A stretch of DNA of 64,000 nucleotides from the NCBI RefSeq assembly GCF_029168945.1, contig NC_083605.1:41367280-41431279 (forward strand), given 5' to 3'. Numbering within the stretch: the first letter of the stretch is position 1; the number at the start of each line of letters is the position of its first letter. The stretch is from Cannabis sativa (Eukaryota; Streptophyta; Magnoliopsida; Rosales; Cannabaceae). The notes under the pieces were generated by a model. It worked only from the letters and a program-made list of their open reading frames with translations, was not told the DNA's origin and did not search any database. Positions 46,143 through 58,930 of this stretch are shown here, piece after piece. A program made the translations under genes and the position numbers.

Positions 46143-48027
46143 TGTTGGAAATTTATTTTACCAGCATCTTAGATCTACTCACAAGTATGTTTATTAACAT
46201 CCTAAATATGAACTTTCTAAAAAGATAAATTAAACACATATAAAGTTCAAGAAACCTTACATTGGGTGCAGCGGAATAATATGACTCCTTCCGTTCAGAT
46301 ATCTAGCCCTTGATTCCTTTCTGTAGCAGAGCATTATCAATATCTGAACCTGGATCTCTTTCTCTGAATCTTTGATGTTGAATCTCCTTTGCTGATGATC
46401 TTTCTTCACGATCTTCCTCACTATGATTGAGGTATTGCTTGATGCGTGTGGGCACATTTCTAATCACTAAGGATTTCGAAATATTGAAGAAAGAAGAAAG
46501 AAGAAGTGGTAGCTAAAGATAGGGAGAGAGAGAGGCTCAGTTTTTCTGAATCCGAAGTCTGAAGAAAAGTGTAATTTTCCTGAAGCCTTCACTATCTATT
46601 TATAGCATTCCACTAGGGTTAGATTTGAATTATATGGCATTAAAATAATGAAAAAATCAACTTAAAATATTACAATAGGTGGCCGGCCATGCCTTAGTGG
46701 ATTGGGCCTTGGGTTTTGCAATTTTAACACCTTTTGTATCTGATTTTCTCAAAAATGCCAATTTCCTAATTCAACAATTTAAATGCCAATTCTAACTATT
46801 TAATAACTATAAATAATTATTAAATAATATTGTCATTTATCATATTTATTAATTGAACAATACAAAGTATCATAATTAACAAATATGCCCCTATAAACTC
46901 TTTCTTTACAATTTCGCCCTTACTTAGTGAAAATTTCACAAATAGACATAGTCTAATTTGTGAATTATAATTGATTAATCAAAACCAATTACATGAGTCT
47001 TACAAGCAATATTATCTCAACTAGTGGGGGGACCATGGGTCTATATAACCGAGCTTCCAATAAGTATATCAAGAATTTATTACTAAAATTCACTAACTTA
47101 TTAATTCTTCGTTGAATCCACGCATAGAACTTAGAATTGCACTCTCAGTATATAGAAATCTCTATATGTTCCACCATATAGACACATCATTAGTTATCCA
47201 TTGTTATAATCCTAATGTGATCAATTATCCTCTATATGAATGATCTACACAGTAAAGGGATTAAATTACCGTAACACCCTACTATGTATTTTATCCTTAA
47301 AACACTTGACCCCGTATAAATGATATTTTAGCTTATGTGAAATGAGATATCCACCATTTATTTTCGTTTGGTCAAGCTCAAAGGAGATCATCCTTTGCTT
47401 ACTATTCGCCAGATAGAAGCTATAGATTCCATGTTTATGCTAGCGCTCCCACTCAATTGCACTACCGTGTTCCCAAAAAGTATGTATCACCCTGACCTAA
47501 AAGCAGGCTTAACTAACAATTCAAGGAACACGAATAGCCTTTCAAGATTGAGCGTAAACATAACAGGACTAAGATCATTTGATCTAGGATCCACTAGGCG
47601 ATATTGACTTGAATAGATTTTACGGTAAGTTTAGTTAAATCTAAGTCAAAGTTCAATATCGGTCCCTTTCGATGCATACTCCATGCATCCAACCTGAGCT
47701 TTACTTTAACCAATGTTCTGGAAAGAACATAGCACTTCTCCAAATGCAAGTAAACTCTGTTGTAGATTATCATATCTGTAAAACCCTGTGTCTGATAAAT
47801 CTAGGAAACTTTATTCACATAGTCATGTTTACTTTCCAATGTGTTGACGGCACAATAAACAGGATCAAGTATGTGAAAAGGGTTTCAGATGAATTTATAC
47901 ATTATGTACATATAATCATGAAATAAATCATGTGAACCATGCAACATTAAATGTTATTTCTGATCTATATTAATAAGTAAATCTGATTATATTGAAATGA
48001 GTTTTATTTAGGGCATAAAACCCAACA
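46143..48027 (-). repeat. 5' LTR of B (right in window)
   Basis: 1885 bp, closely matching 35770-37660 with a few substitutions and short indels. TATA box equivalent at 46597-46604 (TATTTATA on plus). Confidence 0.95.
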
Positions 48028-48032
48028 AATAC

Positions 48033-48115
48033 AACCTGTCAGATCCTATTACGAGGAGTATACTACTACTACACTTGATTTGTATATCAAGGTGTTGAGT
48101 TTTATTTAGGGAGTT
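48033..48115 (+). other. 3' end of internal region of A
   Basis: Resumes after the B TSD with acaacctgtcagatcc and runs into the right LTR. Compared with E1 it lacks about 40 bp including the polypurine tract; only agggagttt remains. Confidence 0.8.
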
Positions 48116-49970
48116 TGTTGGGTTTTATGCCCTAAATAAAACTCATTTCAAAATAATCAGATTTATTAGTTAATAAAGATCAAAAATAACATTTTATGTT
48201 GCATGCTTCACATGATTTATTTCATGATTATATATATATAATATATGAATTCTATTTAAGTCTAGAACATATGAATTTGTTAATGATTATAGTGTTGTCA
48301 ACACAGTGGAATGTAATCTTAATTATATGTTCGAAAGTTTATTCCCTGATTTGTCAGTTCAATGGATTTAGACTGACATGATAATCAGCGATAGGTATTC
48401 TTACACCTCGGATAAGTGTTATGTCCTTTCCAGGGCATTGGCAAAGTTTACCAGCATCGGATGTATGGAGTATACAACGGAAGGGGCCGATATTGAACTT
48501 TTATTAGATATATTAAAATTTACCGTAATATCTATTCAATTCAATATTACCTGTTGATCCTAGATCAAATGATCTTAATCCTGATATGTTTAGGTTCGAT
48601 CTCAAGAGTATTAAACATGCTCTTTGATTTGTTAGTTAAGCCTACTTTTGGGTCAGGGTGATACGTACATTTTGGGAACATGATAATGCAATTGAGTGGG
48701 AGCACTAACATAAATATGGAATCTATAGCTTCTATCTTGCAAATAGAAAGTAAATGATGATTTCTTTCGAGCTTGACCAAACGAAAATAAATGTTGGAGT
48801 ACTCATTTCACTTAGCTGAAATATCATTTATACGGGGTTAAGTGTTTTAGGGATAAAATACATTGTAGGGTTTTACGGTAATCTAATCCCTTTACAATGT
48901 ACATCATCTATATAGAGGATCATTGATCAAATTAGGAATAACAATGGATAACTAATGACGTGTCTATATGGTGGAACATATAGAGCGTTCTATATACTGA
49001 GAGTGCAATTCTAAGTTCTATGCGTGGATTCAAAGAAGAATTAATAAGTCAGTGAATTTAAGATATAAATTCTTGATCTACTTATTGGAAGCTCGGATAT
49101 ATAGACCCATGGTCCCCATACTAGTTGAGACCATACTGCCTGTAAGACTCAGTTAATTGATTTTTATTAATCAATTATAATTCTAAAGTTAGACTATATC
49201 TAGTTTATGAATTTTCACTAAGCAAGGGCAAAATTGTAAAGAAAAGAGATTCTAGGATTATTTATTAATTAGGAGACTTTATATGTCTAATTAATAAATA
49301 TATTAAATGAGAATATTATTTAATAATTAATTTTTAGTTATTAAATAATTAGAATTGGCATTTAAATGGTTAAATTGAAAAATTGGTGTTTTTGAGAAAA
49401 TAGAATTGAAAAATGATAAATGGAAAAATTGAAAAGTGGGCCTATTATCCATTCTAGGGTCGGTCACTTAATGTGATTTTACTATTTATTTTTCTATTAT
49501 TTGAATGCCAAATAATTCTAACCTAAACCTAGGTGGTTACCCATAACTAGATAGTGATGGCTCTCATTCACACTTAACTTTGTTAGATGAAAACTGAGCC
49601 TCTTTCTATTTACGCTAGCCGCCACTTCTTCTTCTCTTTCCCTCTTTAATTTTTCGAACCTTGAGTGAATGAGTGAGTGCCCACACACATCAAGTGGTAT
49701 CTAAATCATAGTGTGTAAGACTGTAGGAGATTCCAATCAACAAGAAGGAGAATCAGCATCAAAGGAAGGAGAGATAAGTGATAATGCTCTGCTACAGAAA
49801 GGAATCAAGGGCTAGATATCTGAACGGAAGGAGTCATTATATTCCACTGCACCCAATGTAAGGTTTACTAAACTTTATATGTGTTTATTTCATTATTTTA
49901 GAATTCATATTAGGATGTTAATGAAACATACTGGTTAGTAAATCTAGATCCTGGTAAAATATTTCCAACA
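48116..49970 (+). repeat. Right LTR of A
   Basis: TGTTGG...CCAACA, 1855 bp. It is more diverged from 8625-10497 than the LTR pairs of younger elements. The TATA box has become CATAACTA (49551-49558), and the segment holding the 'gatccaggttcag' motif near 49775 is shortened. Confidence 0.92.
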
Positions 49971-51322
49971 CCGTTAGGTCTTGGTGATACATACATTTTG
50001 GGAACACGATAGTACAATTGAGTTGGAGTGCTAATCATAGATATGGAATCTATAGCTTCTATCCGGACATAGAATTGAAACGATGATTTCCTTCGAGCTT
50101 GGCTAAATAGAGATAAATGATAGAGCGCATATTTTAGTGATTACATTAGTTCACTAAAATATCGTTTATAGAGGGATAAGTGTTTTAAGGATAAAATACA
50201 TTGAAAGGGTGTAATGGTGATTTTATCCCTATGCATTGTAAATCATCTATAGAGGGTGATTAATTATTGAGATTATAACAATGTATAATTAATAGCATAT
50301 CTATATCGTGGAACATATAGAGCGTTCTATATAACTGAGAGTGCAATTCCAAGTTCTATAGTGGTTCAACGAGGAATTAAAAAGTTAGAGAATTTAGTTG
50401 GTAAATTCTAGATCTGCTTATTGGAAGCTCGGTTATACAAGCCCATGGTCCCCATACTAGTTGAGACAAACTGCTTGTAAGACTCAGTTAATTGATTTTA
50501 GTTCATCAATTTTAATTCAAAAATTAGACTATGTCTAGTTTATGAATTTTCACTATGTTATGGCTTGATTGTGAAGAAATGGTATTTTAGGATTAATTTT
50601 TTAATTAAGAGACTTTGTGGAGTCTAATTAATAAATATTATAAATGACACTTTTATTTGATAATTATTTTAATTATTAAATAAATAGTTTTGGCATTTAT
50701 AGGGTTGAAATTGCAAAAAGTGATATTTGTGAAAAATAGACAAATGGTTGAAAAAAACAATAGGAAAAATCTAACTAGTGTTGGACCCACATACATGGCC
50801 GACCACTAGGTATGTTTTTGGTACATTTTTTTATCATTTTTTTATTCCAAATAATTCAACCCTAACTCTTGTGGATATTAGTATAAACGGAAGGCTATCG
50901 TCTCATTATCTAACTAATGCCTCAAAGCTGAAAACCTAGTTTTCTCTCTAGGTTTATGAGACCTCTTCCTTCTTCTTCTTCTAATTCGAAAGTACCATAG
51001 CCTTTCTTCACAAAACAAAATTCAGCCATTAGTGATTGAGTGCATGCCCACACATAACAAGTGAGTCGTCAAACATAGTATGTAAGACTATGAAGAATCC
51101 AAAAAACAAGAAGGAGAATCGGGCTCAGATCTTGGTGATACTCTGCTACAAAAAGGATACAAGGGTTAGAGATCTGAGCAGAAGGAGTCATTTAATTCCG
51201 ATGCAATTACTGTAAACTTTCTCATACCTTTTATGTGTTTATTTTCATCGTTTTAGAATTCATATTAGGATGTTAAAAACATACTTGGTAGTAAATCTAG
51301 ATACTGGTAAAATATATTCCAA
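49971..51322 (+). repeat. LTR C, right fragment
   Basis: Continues 8393-8624 after removal of A (TSD CCGTT). It shows the usual LTR landmarks: ccatggtccccatactag at about 50442, tagtataaacgg at about 50879 in place of the TATA box, and cccacacataacaagtg at about 51047. It ends at aatatattccaa without a proper CCAACA. Directly beyond lies H in the other orientation, so C is broken at this end. Confidence 0.8.
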
Positions 51323-51323
51323 T

Positions 51324-52507
51324 ACGTTCATCCCTTAGGGATGATTATTCACTAGCACAAGAACTATGTAGAACCAAGAATGAAGATCGAATATCCTTAT
51401 AATAAAGCTCATTAATTAAAGTGTATTTTCATCTAATATTTATTTTAATCTATTAATTTTACATATATATTTATTTAATTAATTAAAATTACGAATTTAG
51501 AAAACTCTAAATATAAATTTTAATTTCATATTTATAAAATAATACTTCGATAGATTTGAAAATAAATAAAATTATTTTCCATCTTAGTAATAATTCTCAA
51601 TAAATATTTCAAAATTACTCAAATTTGATTTTCCATAAATATATAATGCAAAATTCGAAATCCAATGTATTTAAAATAAGTACATTTTGAAAATTGGCCT
51701 AAAATAAAATAAAATAAATCCTGAAAAATTATTCTAATTTATGCTGGTCCAAAATTAATTTTCAACACAAATTAATTTTCATATTTAATAAAATTTCTAA
51801 GAAAAATATCAAATATTTACGTATCTTGAATAAAATCAACTTAATTGTTAATTTTCTATTTAATTAGATATCACTAGAAAAATATTTCAAGTAAACAGAA
51901 AATAACTATCTAGATCTTTCACTAACTAATTACTTATTTTCTAATTAAAATATAATATATTTTAGTCTATTTATTTTCATAAATCATTAATGAAAAATTT
52001 ACTTGATTTAAGTTGATCCAAAATTAATTTAAAATAATTAATTTTCAACTTTAATCTATTTTTCAAAAAAAAAAATTCAAAGTTATCTACATTAAAAATT
52101 GCAATTTTGAAATTGTTGGTAAAATGATTAATAAAATAAAATTAAATATATTTAGAAAATTATTTTAATTTAAGTTGTTCTGAAATTAAAATTTTCAACT
52201 TAAATATAATTTTCTATCTAATTAAATATTCTGAAAAATAATTAATATTTAAGTGCATAGACAAAAAATCTACTTAAACATTTAATTTTCTATTTAATTA
52301 TATGTATTAAATTTTGTTAACAAATAATTAAGTTTCTTGAATAAAATCAACTTAATTCTTAATTCTAATTTAATATCTAAGAAAAATATTCTAATGTAAG
52401 TTGATCAAAAATTAATTAAAATGATTAATTTTTAACTTAAATATATTTTTGTATTTAATTAAATATTAGAAAATATAATTAGTTACTAGAAATAACTATC
52501 TAGAATA
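51324..52507 (-). mobile_element. Copia-family internal fragment H (minus strand)
   Basis: It starts at acgttcatccc...gaagatcgaat, matching the inner edge of the conserved non-coding block in B (about 40750) and F (about 58860). It continues through AT-rich sequence to aactatctagaata, matching F to about 60065. No LTR, PBS or pol piece. It is diverged from B and F, so it is an old relic. Confidence 0.75.
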
Positions 52508-53665
52508 TGTTAACGCAGATTTTCGTTAACCAAATTTGAGCCTCACGGTAATAATTCCACACAGAAAAAATGAAAGCTATAGAAAAATAAAGTATGAACA
52601 CATGATTTTTTACATGGTTTTGCAGTTAAAATTCTGCATAGTCCACGAATCAATCTTATTCAGATTTTGGATTATTTTTTTAGGATCTCTTTCATATGAA
52701 TTTTTTCGTCCCTCCTCATGATCTTGTCTGCCACTATTTATAATTACATAGTGGATAGTGATTTACAAAAGTTTCCAATAATCGTTACAACAATTATTAT
52801 CTCAAATCAGGCGATTTGATTACAAATCAAGCTAAATAAATGAGGTTTTTACACAGCTGTGAATATCTCGCTTTTATTTGGCTGAGATGAATGCGTAATC
52901 AAATATATACGGTAAGCCTTATCTCATAGGGATGCCATGCCGAGAATGGAGCCAAGTTAACTTTGATAGCGAGCAGTTGCTTATCATTTGGCTTCTCGAG
53001 ACTAATATTGTTTTAACTTTGATAACTATATTTTCTGGTGTCGAGATGATCTTCCTCGCATGCATACCATCTTCTAGCGAGATAAACTCTCGTTGTCTGT
53101 TATCTTGACTCGTCACACTATCTATACTCAGTTTGTATCTCATATAATATATGCTAAGTGTTTTTAGTATTGTCGTTTCTCTTTCACGCAGCTTGGTTGA
53201 GGCCTCGCCATGCACGCATGCACCCAAATGGTTTCTCGTTAATACATAAGTTAGCAGTTTCTACATTTATGTCTCGGAGAAGGCTATTCAGCCAACTGAG
53301 TTATAAACATACCTTGCGAATTATATTTCTAATGAGTTGTTCCGTGCTAAGTGTACTTTTGTTTGCGTGTTTGAGTTCTTCGTTCTTCCCAGCTCGACAC
53401 GTGTCTTCCTCTGATGTGCTTACTGAATTTCGGGTATAACAATTGCCCCTTAAAAAGTTCTTTTTAATTAAAAAGAGCTTTTTAATGATTACGAATGGTA
53501 TTTCCGTCATGTTCCTCTTTTTCGAAAAGACGCATATCCTCTGATTTTTGCAGTTGTGCAGTTTCGAGGTACATCAAAATTAAATGACCATCTTTTCCAC
53601 TTCTGCTTCGAATCATGTCCATAGGATCAAATCTTTCTCTGATCTAACTTAACCATCCTCATGGG

Positions 53666-53674
53666 TATAAAATA
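53666..53674 (+). promoter_or_regulatory. Candidate TATA box
   Basis: TATAAAATA lies about 115 bp before the ATG at 53782. It fits a plant core promoter or LTR promoter; no other evidence. Confidence 0.35.
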
Positions 53675-53781
53675 AGGAAAAAGGAACCACCTTTGCACCA
53701 TTTCAGAAAGTTTGGGAAAAACCCTTAAATTTCTTCGTCAAGGATCACCATTAAATCCGTCCAAAGACTTGCATACCATCC

Positions 53782-53868
53782 ATGTCCTTGACCTTTTTCC
53801 TGCGAGTTTCCTCCCACTTCATCTTCTCAAAGCGATCCTTGCTTCATTCGAAGGTTTGCAGACGGAAT
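53782..53868 (+). pseudogene. Possible N-terminal coding segment interrupted by F
   Basis: An ATG at 53782 opens 29 codons (M-S-L-T-F-F-L-R-V-S-S-H-F, basic and Ser-rich) up to the F insertion. If F and one TSD copy are taken out, the frame stays open through 63955-64000 to the window edge. I recognise no family. The length is too short to exclude chance, and another frame at the same place ends in a stop at the end of the flank. Confidence 0.25.
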
Positions 53869-55769
53869 TGTTGGAATTTATTTTACCAGGATCTTAGATC
53901 TACTCACAAGTATGTTTATTAACATCCTAAATATGAACTTTCTAAAACGATGAAATAAACACATATAAAGTTAAAGAAACCTTACATTGAGTGCAGCGGA
54001 ATATAATGACTCCTTCCGTTCAGATATCTAGCCCTTGATTCCTTTCTGTAGCAGAGCATTATCAATATCTGAACCTGGATCTCTTTCTCTGAATCTTTTA
54101 TGCTGAAACTCCTTTGCTGATGATCTTTCTTCACGATCTTCCTCACTATGATTGAGGTATCACTTGCTGTGTGTGGGCACTACTCATACACTAAGAAATT
54201 TCGAAATTTCAAGAGGGAAGAGAAAGAAGAAGTGGCAGCTAAAGATAGGGAGAGAGAAAGGCTCAGGTTTTTCTCTGGAGGAAAAAATAGAAAATTTTAG
54301 TGTAATTTTCCTGAAGCCTTCACTATCTATTTATAGCATTCCACTAGGGTTAGGTTTGAATTATTTGGCATTAAAATAATGAAAATATCAGTTTAAATTT
54401 CCTACAAAAGTGGCAGGCCATACACTTAGTGGATTGGGCCTTGCTTTTTGCAATTTTGCAATTTTAACACCTTTTGTATCTGGTTTTCTCAAAAATGCCA
54501 ATTTCCTAATTCAACCATTTAAATGCCAATTCTAACTATTTAATAACTATAAATAATTATTAAATAATATTGTCATTTATCATATTCATTAATTGAACCA
54601 TACAAAGTATCATAATTAACAAATATGCCCCTATAAACTCTTTCTTTACAATTTCGCCCTTACTTAGTGAAAAATTCACAAATAGACATAGTCTAATTTG
54701 AGAATTATAATTGATTAATCAAAACCAATTACATGAGTCTTACAAGCAATATTATCTCAACTAGTGGGGGGACCATGGGTCTATATAACCGAGCTTCCAA
54801 TAAGTAGATCAAGAATTTAGCACTAAAATTCACTAACTTATTAATTCTTCGTTGAATCCACGCATAGAACTTAGAATTGCACTCTCGCATATAGAATGCT
54901 CTATATGTTCCACCATATAGACACATCATTAGTTATCCATTGTTATAATCCTAATTTGATCAATTATCCTCTATATGAATGATCTACACTGTAAAGGGAT
55001 TAAATTACCGTTACACCCTACAATGTATTTATTCCTTAAAACACTTGACCCCGTATAAATGATATTTCAGCTAATGTGAAATGAGTACTCCACCATTTAT
55101 GTTCGTTTGGTCAAGCTCGAAGGAGATCATCCTTTGCTTACTATTCGCCGTATAGAAGCTATAGATTCCATGTTTATGCTAGCTCTCCCACTCTATTGCA
55201 CTACCGTGTTCCTAAAATGTACGTATCACCCTGACCTAAAAGTAGGCTTAACTAACAAATCAAAGAACACGAACAAAATTTCTTTCAAGATTGAGCCTAA
55301 TCATATCAGGATTAAGATCATTTGATCTAGGATCAACTAGGCGATATTGACTTGAATAGATATTACGGTAAGTTTAATAAATCTAAGTCAAAGTTCAATA
55401 TCGGTCCCTTCCGATGCATACTCCATGCATCCAACCTGAGCTTTACTTTAACCAATGTTCTGGAAAGAACATAGTATTTCTCCAAATACAAGTAAACTCT
55501 GTTGTAGATTATCATATCAGTAAAACCCTGTGTCTGATAAATCTAGGAAACTTTATTCACATAGTCATGTTTACTTTCCAATGTGTTGACGGCACAATAA
55601 ACAGGATCAAGTATGTGAAAAGGGTTTCAGATGAATTTATACATTATGTACATATAATCATGAAATAAATCATGTGAACCATGCAACATTAAATGTTATT
55701 TCTGATCTATATTAATAAGTAAATCTGATTATATTGAAATGAGTTTTATTTAGGGCATAAAACCCAACA
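53869..55769 (-). repeat. 3' LTR of F (left in window)
   Basis: 1901 bp. TATA box equivalent at 54328-54335. Frames 54152-54379, 55107-55325 and 55414-55668 are shadows repeated in the other LTR. Confidence 0.95.
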
Positions 55770-55784
55770 AACTCCCACTTGCAC
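55770..55784 (-). other. Polypurine tract of F
   Basis: Minus strand GTGCAAGTGGGAGTT next to the 3' LTR, as in E1 and B. Confidence 0.7.
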
Positions 55785-57900
55785 TAATATAAAACAAAAA
55801 GTGCGTTTCAAATAATCTCAACACCTTGATATACAAATCAAGTGTAGTAGTAGTAAACTCCTCGTAATAGGATCTGAAAGGTTGAATTAACCACAACCTT
55901 TTCTCCACCATTACTCTTCCTTTAATCACAAAATCATTGATAATGTGAAATTCCTCTCTATATGTCTACTCTCTTGGGATACTGGATTCTATATCTTTGG
56001 CAACTACTTTTGGTTAATCAGGAAATTAACACTAGTAGTTTAAGGCAATTTGGAATGGTGCCAAAGATGTATAGAACTTTCCTTAGACTGAATAAGTACC
56101 TTTCCTGCAGCTTTAACATTCAGTCTCTCTCTGGTAGACCTAGAGACTTCAGATAGGTTTTTACACTTCTCCAAAATCACTATTCCACCCCCAGAGTAAC
56201 CACCATCTTATCAGAAATATTTACTAGCACATAGGCAAATTTCGAAATCTGATATGGTGTAGTCTAAGAGTTTTAAACACACCCTTATAGACTAACATAT
56301 AGTTCCTCTTCTTAATCTTAAAATTTACTTGATTGTCTTCCAATGTTCTTCTCCTGGATTAATCTGATACCTACTCATTACTCCCACTCAACAGCAGGTG
56401 TCTGGTCTAAGGCATACAAAAGCATATCTAAGACCTCTCACTGTTGATATAAGAAATTTTTCCATGGCTTTATCTTTTCTGGAATAGTTGAGACTTTTCC
56501 TTAGATAAATAAAATCTATGCCTAAGAAGTTGTGAAGCTTCTATAGATTGCCATTAGAAAGAAAATGCTTCAGCATCTTACTAAAGTAAGTTGCTTGCAT
56601 TAGAGTAAGTAATTACTGTGTATACCACAAGCCATAGGTTTAGATAAACTCAAACCTATAATACTAGGAACAGGAAGTTTTGTTAAGTCCATTGAATGGA
56701 CTTATAAACGAAAATTTCCTTTTATGTCCTTGTAATAGAAAACTTTAGGTTACTCCATGTGAATGGATTAAACCATAGTTCTATTGGCTTTCTTCTTAGT
56801 TTCTTATCTTGACAATCCATTACTTGTTTAAACTCACAATGGATTTTAATCACTAGTGTCTCCCAAGTCATAAGAAGGTGAGTTCCTAGAAACTCTCCCA
56901 CTACGACAAGGTACCGTGAATTATGTCTAAGAAAACTAAATGGTATTGATCTCTTCGGTTGTGACAAGACAACAGAGGCAGTGGGATCATCATATGTCAT
57001 ATAAGATGATAGAACACTTTTGGAATCAAGAATTAAGTATCTCCTTTATTTGCTACTTGTTTTTCGGACTTAGTCATTTTCTTAGAAAAGTAGTATTTGT
57101 TTGAACAAACACTTTCTTATCTATTGACAATGGGATGGTCCACCCCTAATCACTTAGAAAAGCTAACAAACCATGGTTAACAGTTCTAGCCTTTCTTAAG
57201 ATTTTGATTAGGTCATCCATGAATCTAGTAATGATTTACATTAAGTATACAACCATTACATCATTCTGAAATTGTATTACCATAGAAGGACTTAGGCAAC
57301 GACTAGTAACTAATCATCAATATGCAAATCGAAATTTCTGGGGAGGTAAGTTTGGATATAATTCAAAAATCAATGTAATGATCTTTGAACTGCATATCTA
57401 CTAACTATTTCTCCACCCCTATCAGTTCGCAAGATCTTTAACCACATACCTTAATGGTGTTTAACCATTGCTAGAAATTGATGAAATTTTTCAAACATTT
57501 CAAATTTCTTTGCATAAGGTATAATCTAGAGTTATCGTTTTAAGAATACAACGAAAAACTCATATCCACCCCTGAATGTACATCCATCTGCGAATGAGAT
57601 GAACTACTTTCAGTGGATATAGGCATATTAACTCTTTGCAGAGATTGATCTTGTCAAAACCACTATGAACAAGATACAAATGCCATAGATTAAGAAAATG
57701 TGGTAGTGTCTATGATCACATAGGTTTAGTTACATCAAAGAGTTCTTAGAATACTTCAAGTGGATCCTGGTCACAGAATACCTAACTCACATTCCATACA
57801 GTTTTAATCCATTAATAAAAGATGGATATTAAACACTTGAAAAAGTGTAACTGTATTGTATTCTGGAATTAGAAATATAAGAAAATTTCTATTTGGAATC
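55785..57900 (-). pseudogene. Copia pol remnant of F
   Basis: On the minus strand: integrase core near 57290-57560 (L-R-T-D-R-G-G-E; shared stop at 57303-57305), the 92-codon Q-P-K-R frame (56722-57000), and an RNase H end near 56330-56450. The frame 56722-57000 corresponds to 26456-26734 in E1. RT catalytic motif and integrase PGTPQQNG segment are absent. Confidence 0.8.
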
Positions 57901-58930
57901 TAAAATTAAAGTCAAAGACTTAAATTTATACCAAATATTATGAGTAATTCTATCTTGGACCAGCACTACTAATACAAACTCTAAGTCAGATTTGCCCATA
58001 CAAGTAGGAGATTTCTAAGATTGAGGATTTATATCAATTGGGAATAGAATTTCGGGATTATAATCATATGCGTCATATAAAATGACATGAAATGATTTAT
58101 AGACCATTCATCCAATGATATGTTTTGAAAGCTAATTCGAAATGAATAAGCTAAGAGGAATTAGGATAATTTCGTTTAAAATAAGAATCCAACGATGCTT
58201 CGATTAGCGAAAGTCAAAGTAATCTTATTTATATATAATCTTCTTGTTTCATATCGTAAAAATACTAGTCTAAGGTGTCATCAATTGATGAACAGCTAGA
58301 TGTCGCATATACAATATTTATCTTTCGAGATCTAACACTATTATGTATGTCTAATGGTGAAAATCCACTAGGGATTTATCTCATTAGATAAACAAGCCAA
58401 GTTAGACCAACAATGAAGATTCGAAATTAAACTACAACTTAATAACAGAAAATAACATGGTTCAATATAAATTCATACACAATTCAGAAATTATAAACAT
58501 ATAGTAAGTAGGAATGACAAGTGAAAATACTAAAACTTACAATCCTAAATAATTTCCAAGGTTTTCAACAACCGATATCGTTGTCCCGTTTAGGCGAGAG
58601 TCAAAGCTACCATTCATTGAATAGAGTTGTCAGCTCGTCTAAAATGTTAAACATTCTAGCAACCTTTTATTCGATCAAGATTGGAATTCAGCGTTGTCCC
58701 GTTTAGGCGAGAGTCAAGGCAATTCTATCTTATGAGCTTCCACCATTGTTTCATAATTTGCAAGTCAAGTATGGTCGCCACCATTAGGGTGATCCATACC
58801 ATACAAAACACTTACAAACTACTTATCATGCGAGGTTAAACGGTGCGAAATTGCTAATGAACGTTCCTCCATTAGGGAGGATTACTCACTAAAACAAACG
58901 CGGTGTAAAACCCACAATGGAGATCGAATG
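57901..58930 (-). other. Conserved non-coding block of F
   Basis: Reverse complement of E1 24490-25500. GACTCTCGCCTAAACGGGAC occurs twice (58584-58603 and 58696-58715). No gene seen. Confidence 0.65.

Larger units (their letters stand above)
35770..48027 (-). mobile_element. Copia-family element B (minus strand), nested in A and carrying solo LTR S
   Basis: Perfect TSD AATAC (35765-35769 and 48028-48032). LTRs are 1891 and 1885 bp. Removing S leaves about 6.2 kb internal sequence, the family norm. Flanks rejoin to give the A sequence (gagaaaaggttg...aatacaacc...cagatcctattacgag), matching the E1 internal 3' end near 27553-27600. B lies opposite in direction to A, G and E1. Its PBS has the canonical TGGTATCAGAGCC. 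Confidence 0.95.
8625..49970 (+). mobile_element. Copia-family element A, split by G and B
   Basis: Starts TGTTGGGTTTTATGCCC and ends TTTCCAACA. The flanks are CTGTT (8620-8624) and CCGTT (49971-49975), a one-mismatch TSD. Its own pieces are 8625-11082, 30116-35769 and 48033-49970, giving about 6.3 kb internal sequence after removing insertions and duplicated TSDs. The two LTRs differ at many more sites than those of G, E1, B or F, so A is older, as nesting requires. The 3' end of its internal region lacks the polypurine tract seen in E1. Confidence 0.9.
52508..53868. other. Unclassified sequence between H and F
   Basis: It begins TGTTAACGCAGATTTTCGTTAACC, which could be an LTR start, and is less AT-rich than its neighbours. 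A TATAAAATA box is at 53666-53674. Short ORFs on both strands (52919-53227, 53158-53439, 53301-53510) overlap one another and have no recognisable domain. The sequence is interrupted by F and resumes at 63950. It may be the start of a long LTR running off the window, or a promoter and 5' end of a host gene. I cannot decide. Confidence 0.4.

Noticed and set aside
52919..53227. 102-codon minus-strand ORF
   Set aside because: It overlaps a plus-strand ORF of similar length, has no domain, and lies in a region of undecided origin. There is not enough support for a gene.
53431..53450. End of an LTR at gggtataaca, which would make 52508-53441 a 934-bp LTR
   Set aside because: The following bases (attgcccctt) do not resemble a primer-binding site starting TGG, and no second copy is in the window. 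A longer LTR or another origin is left open.
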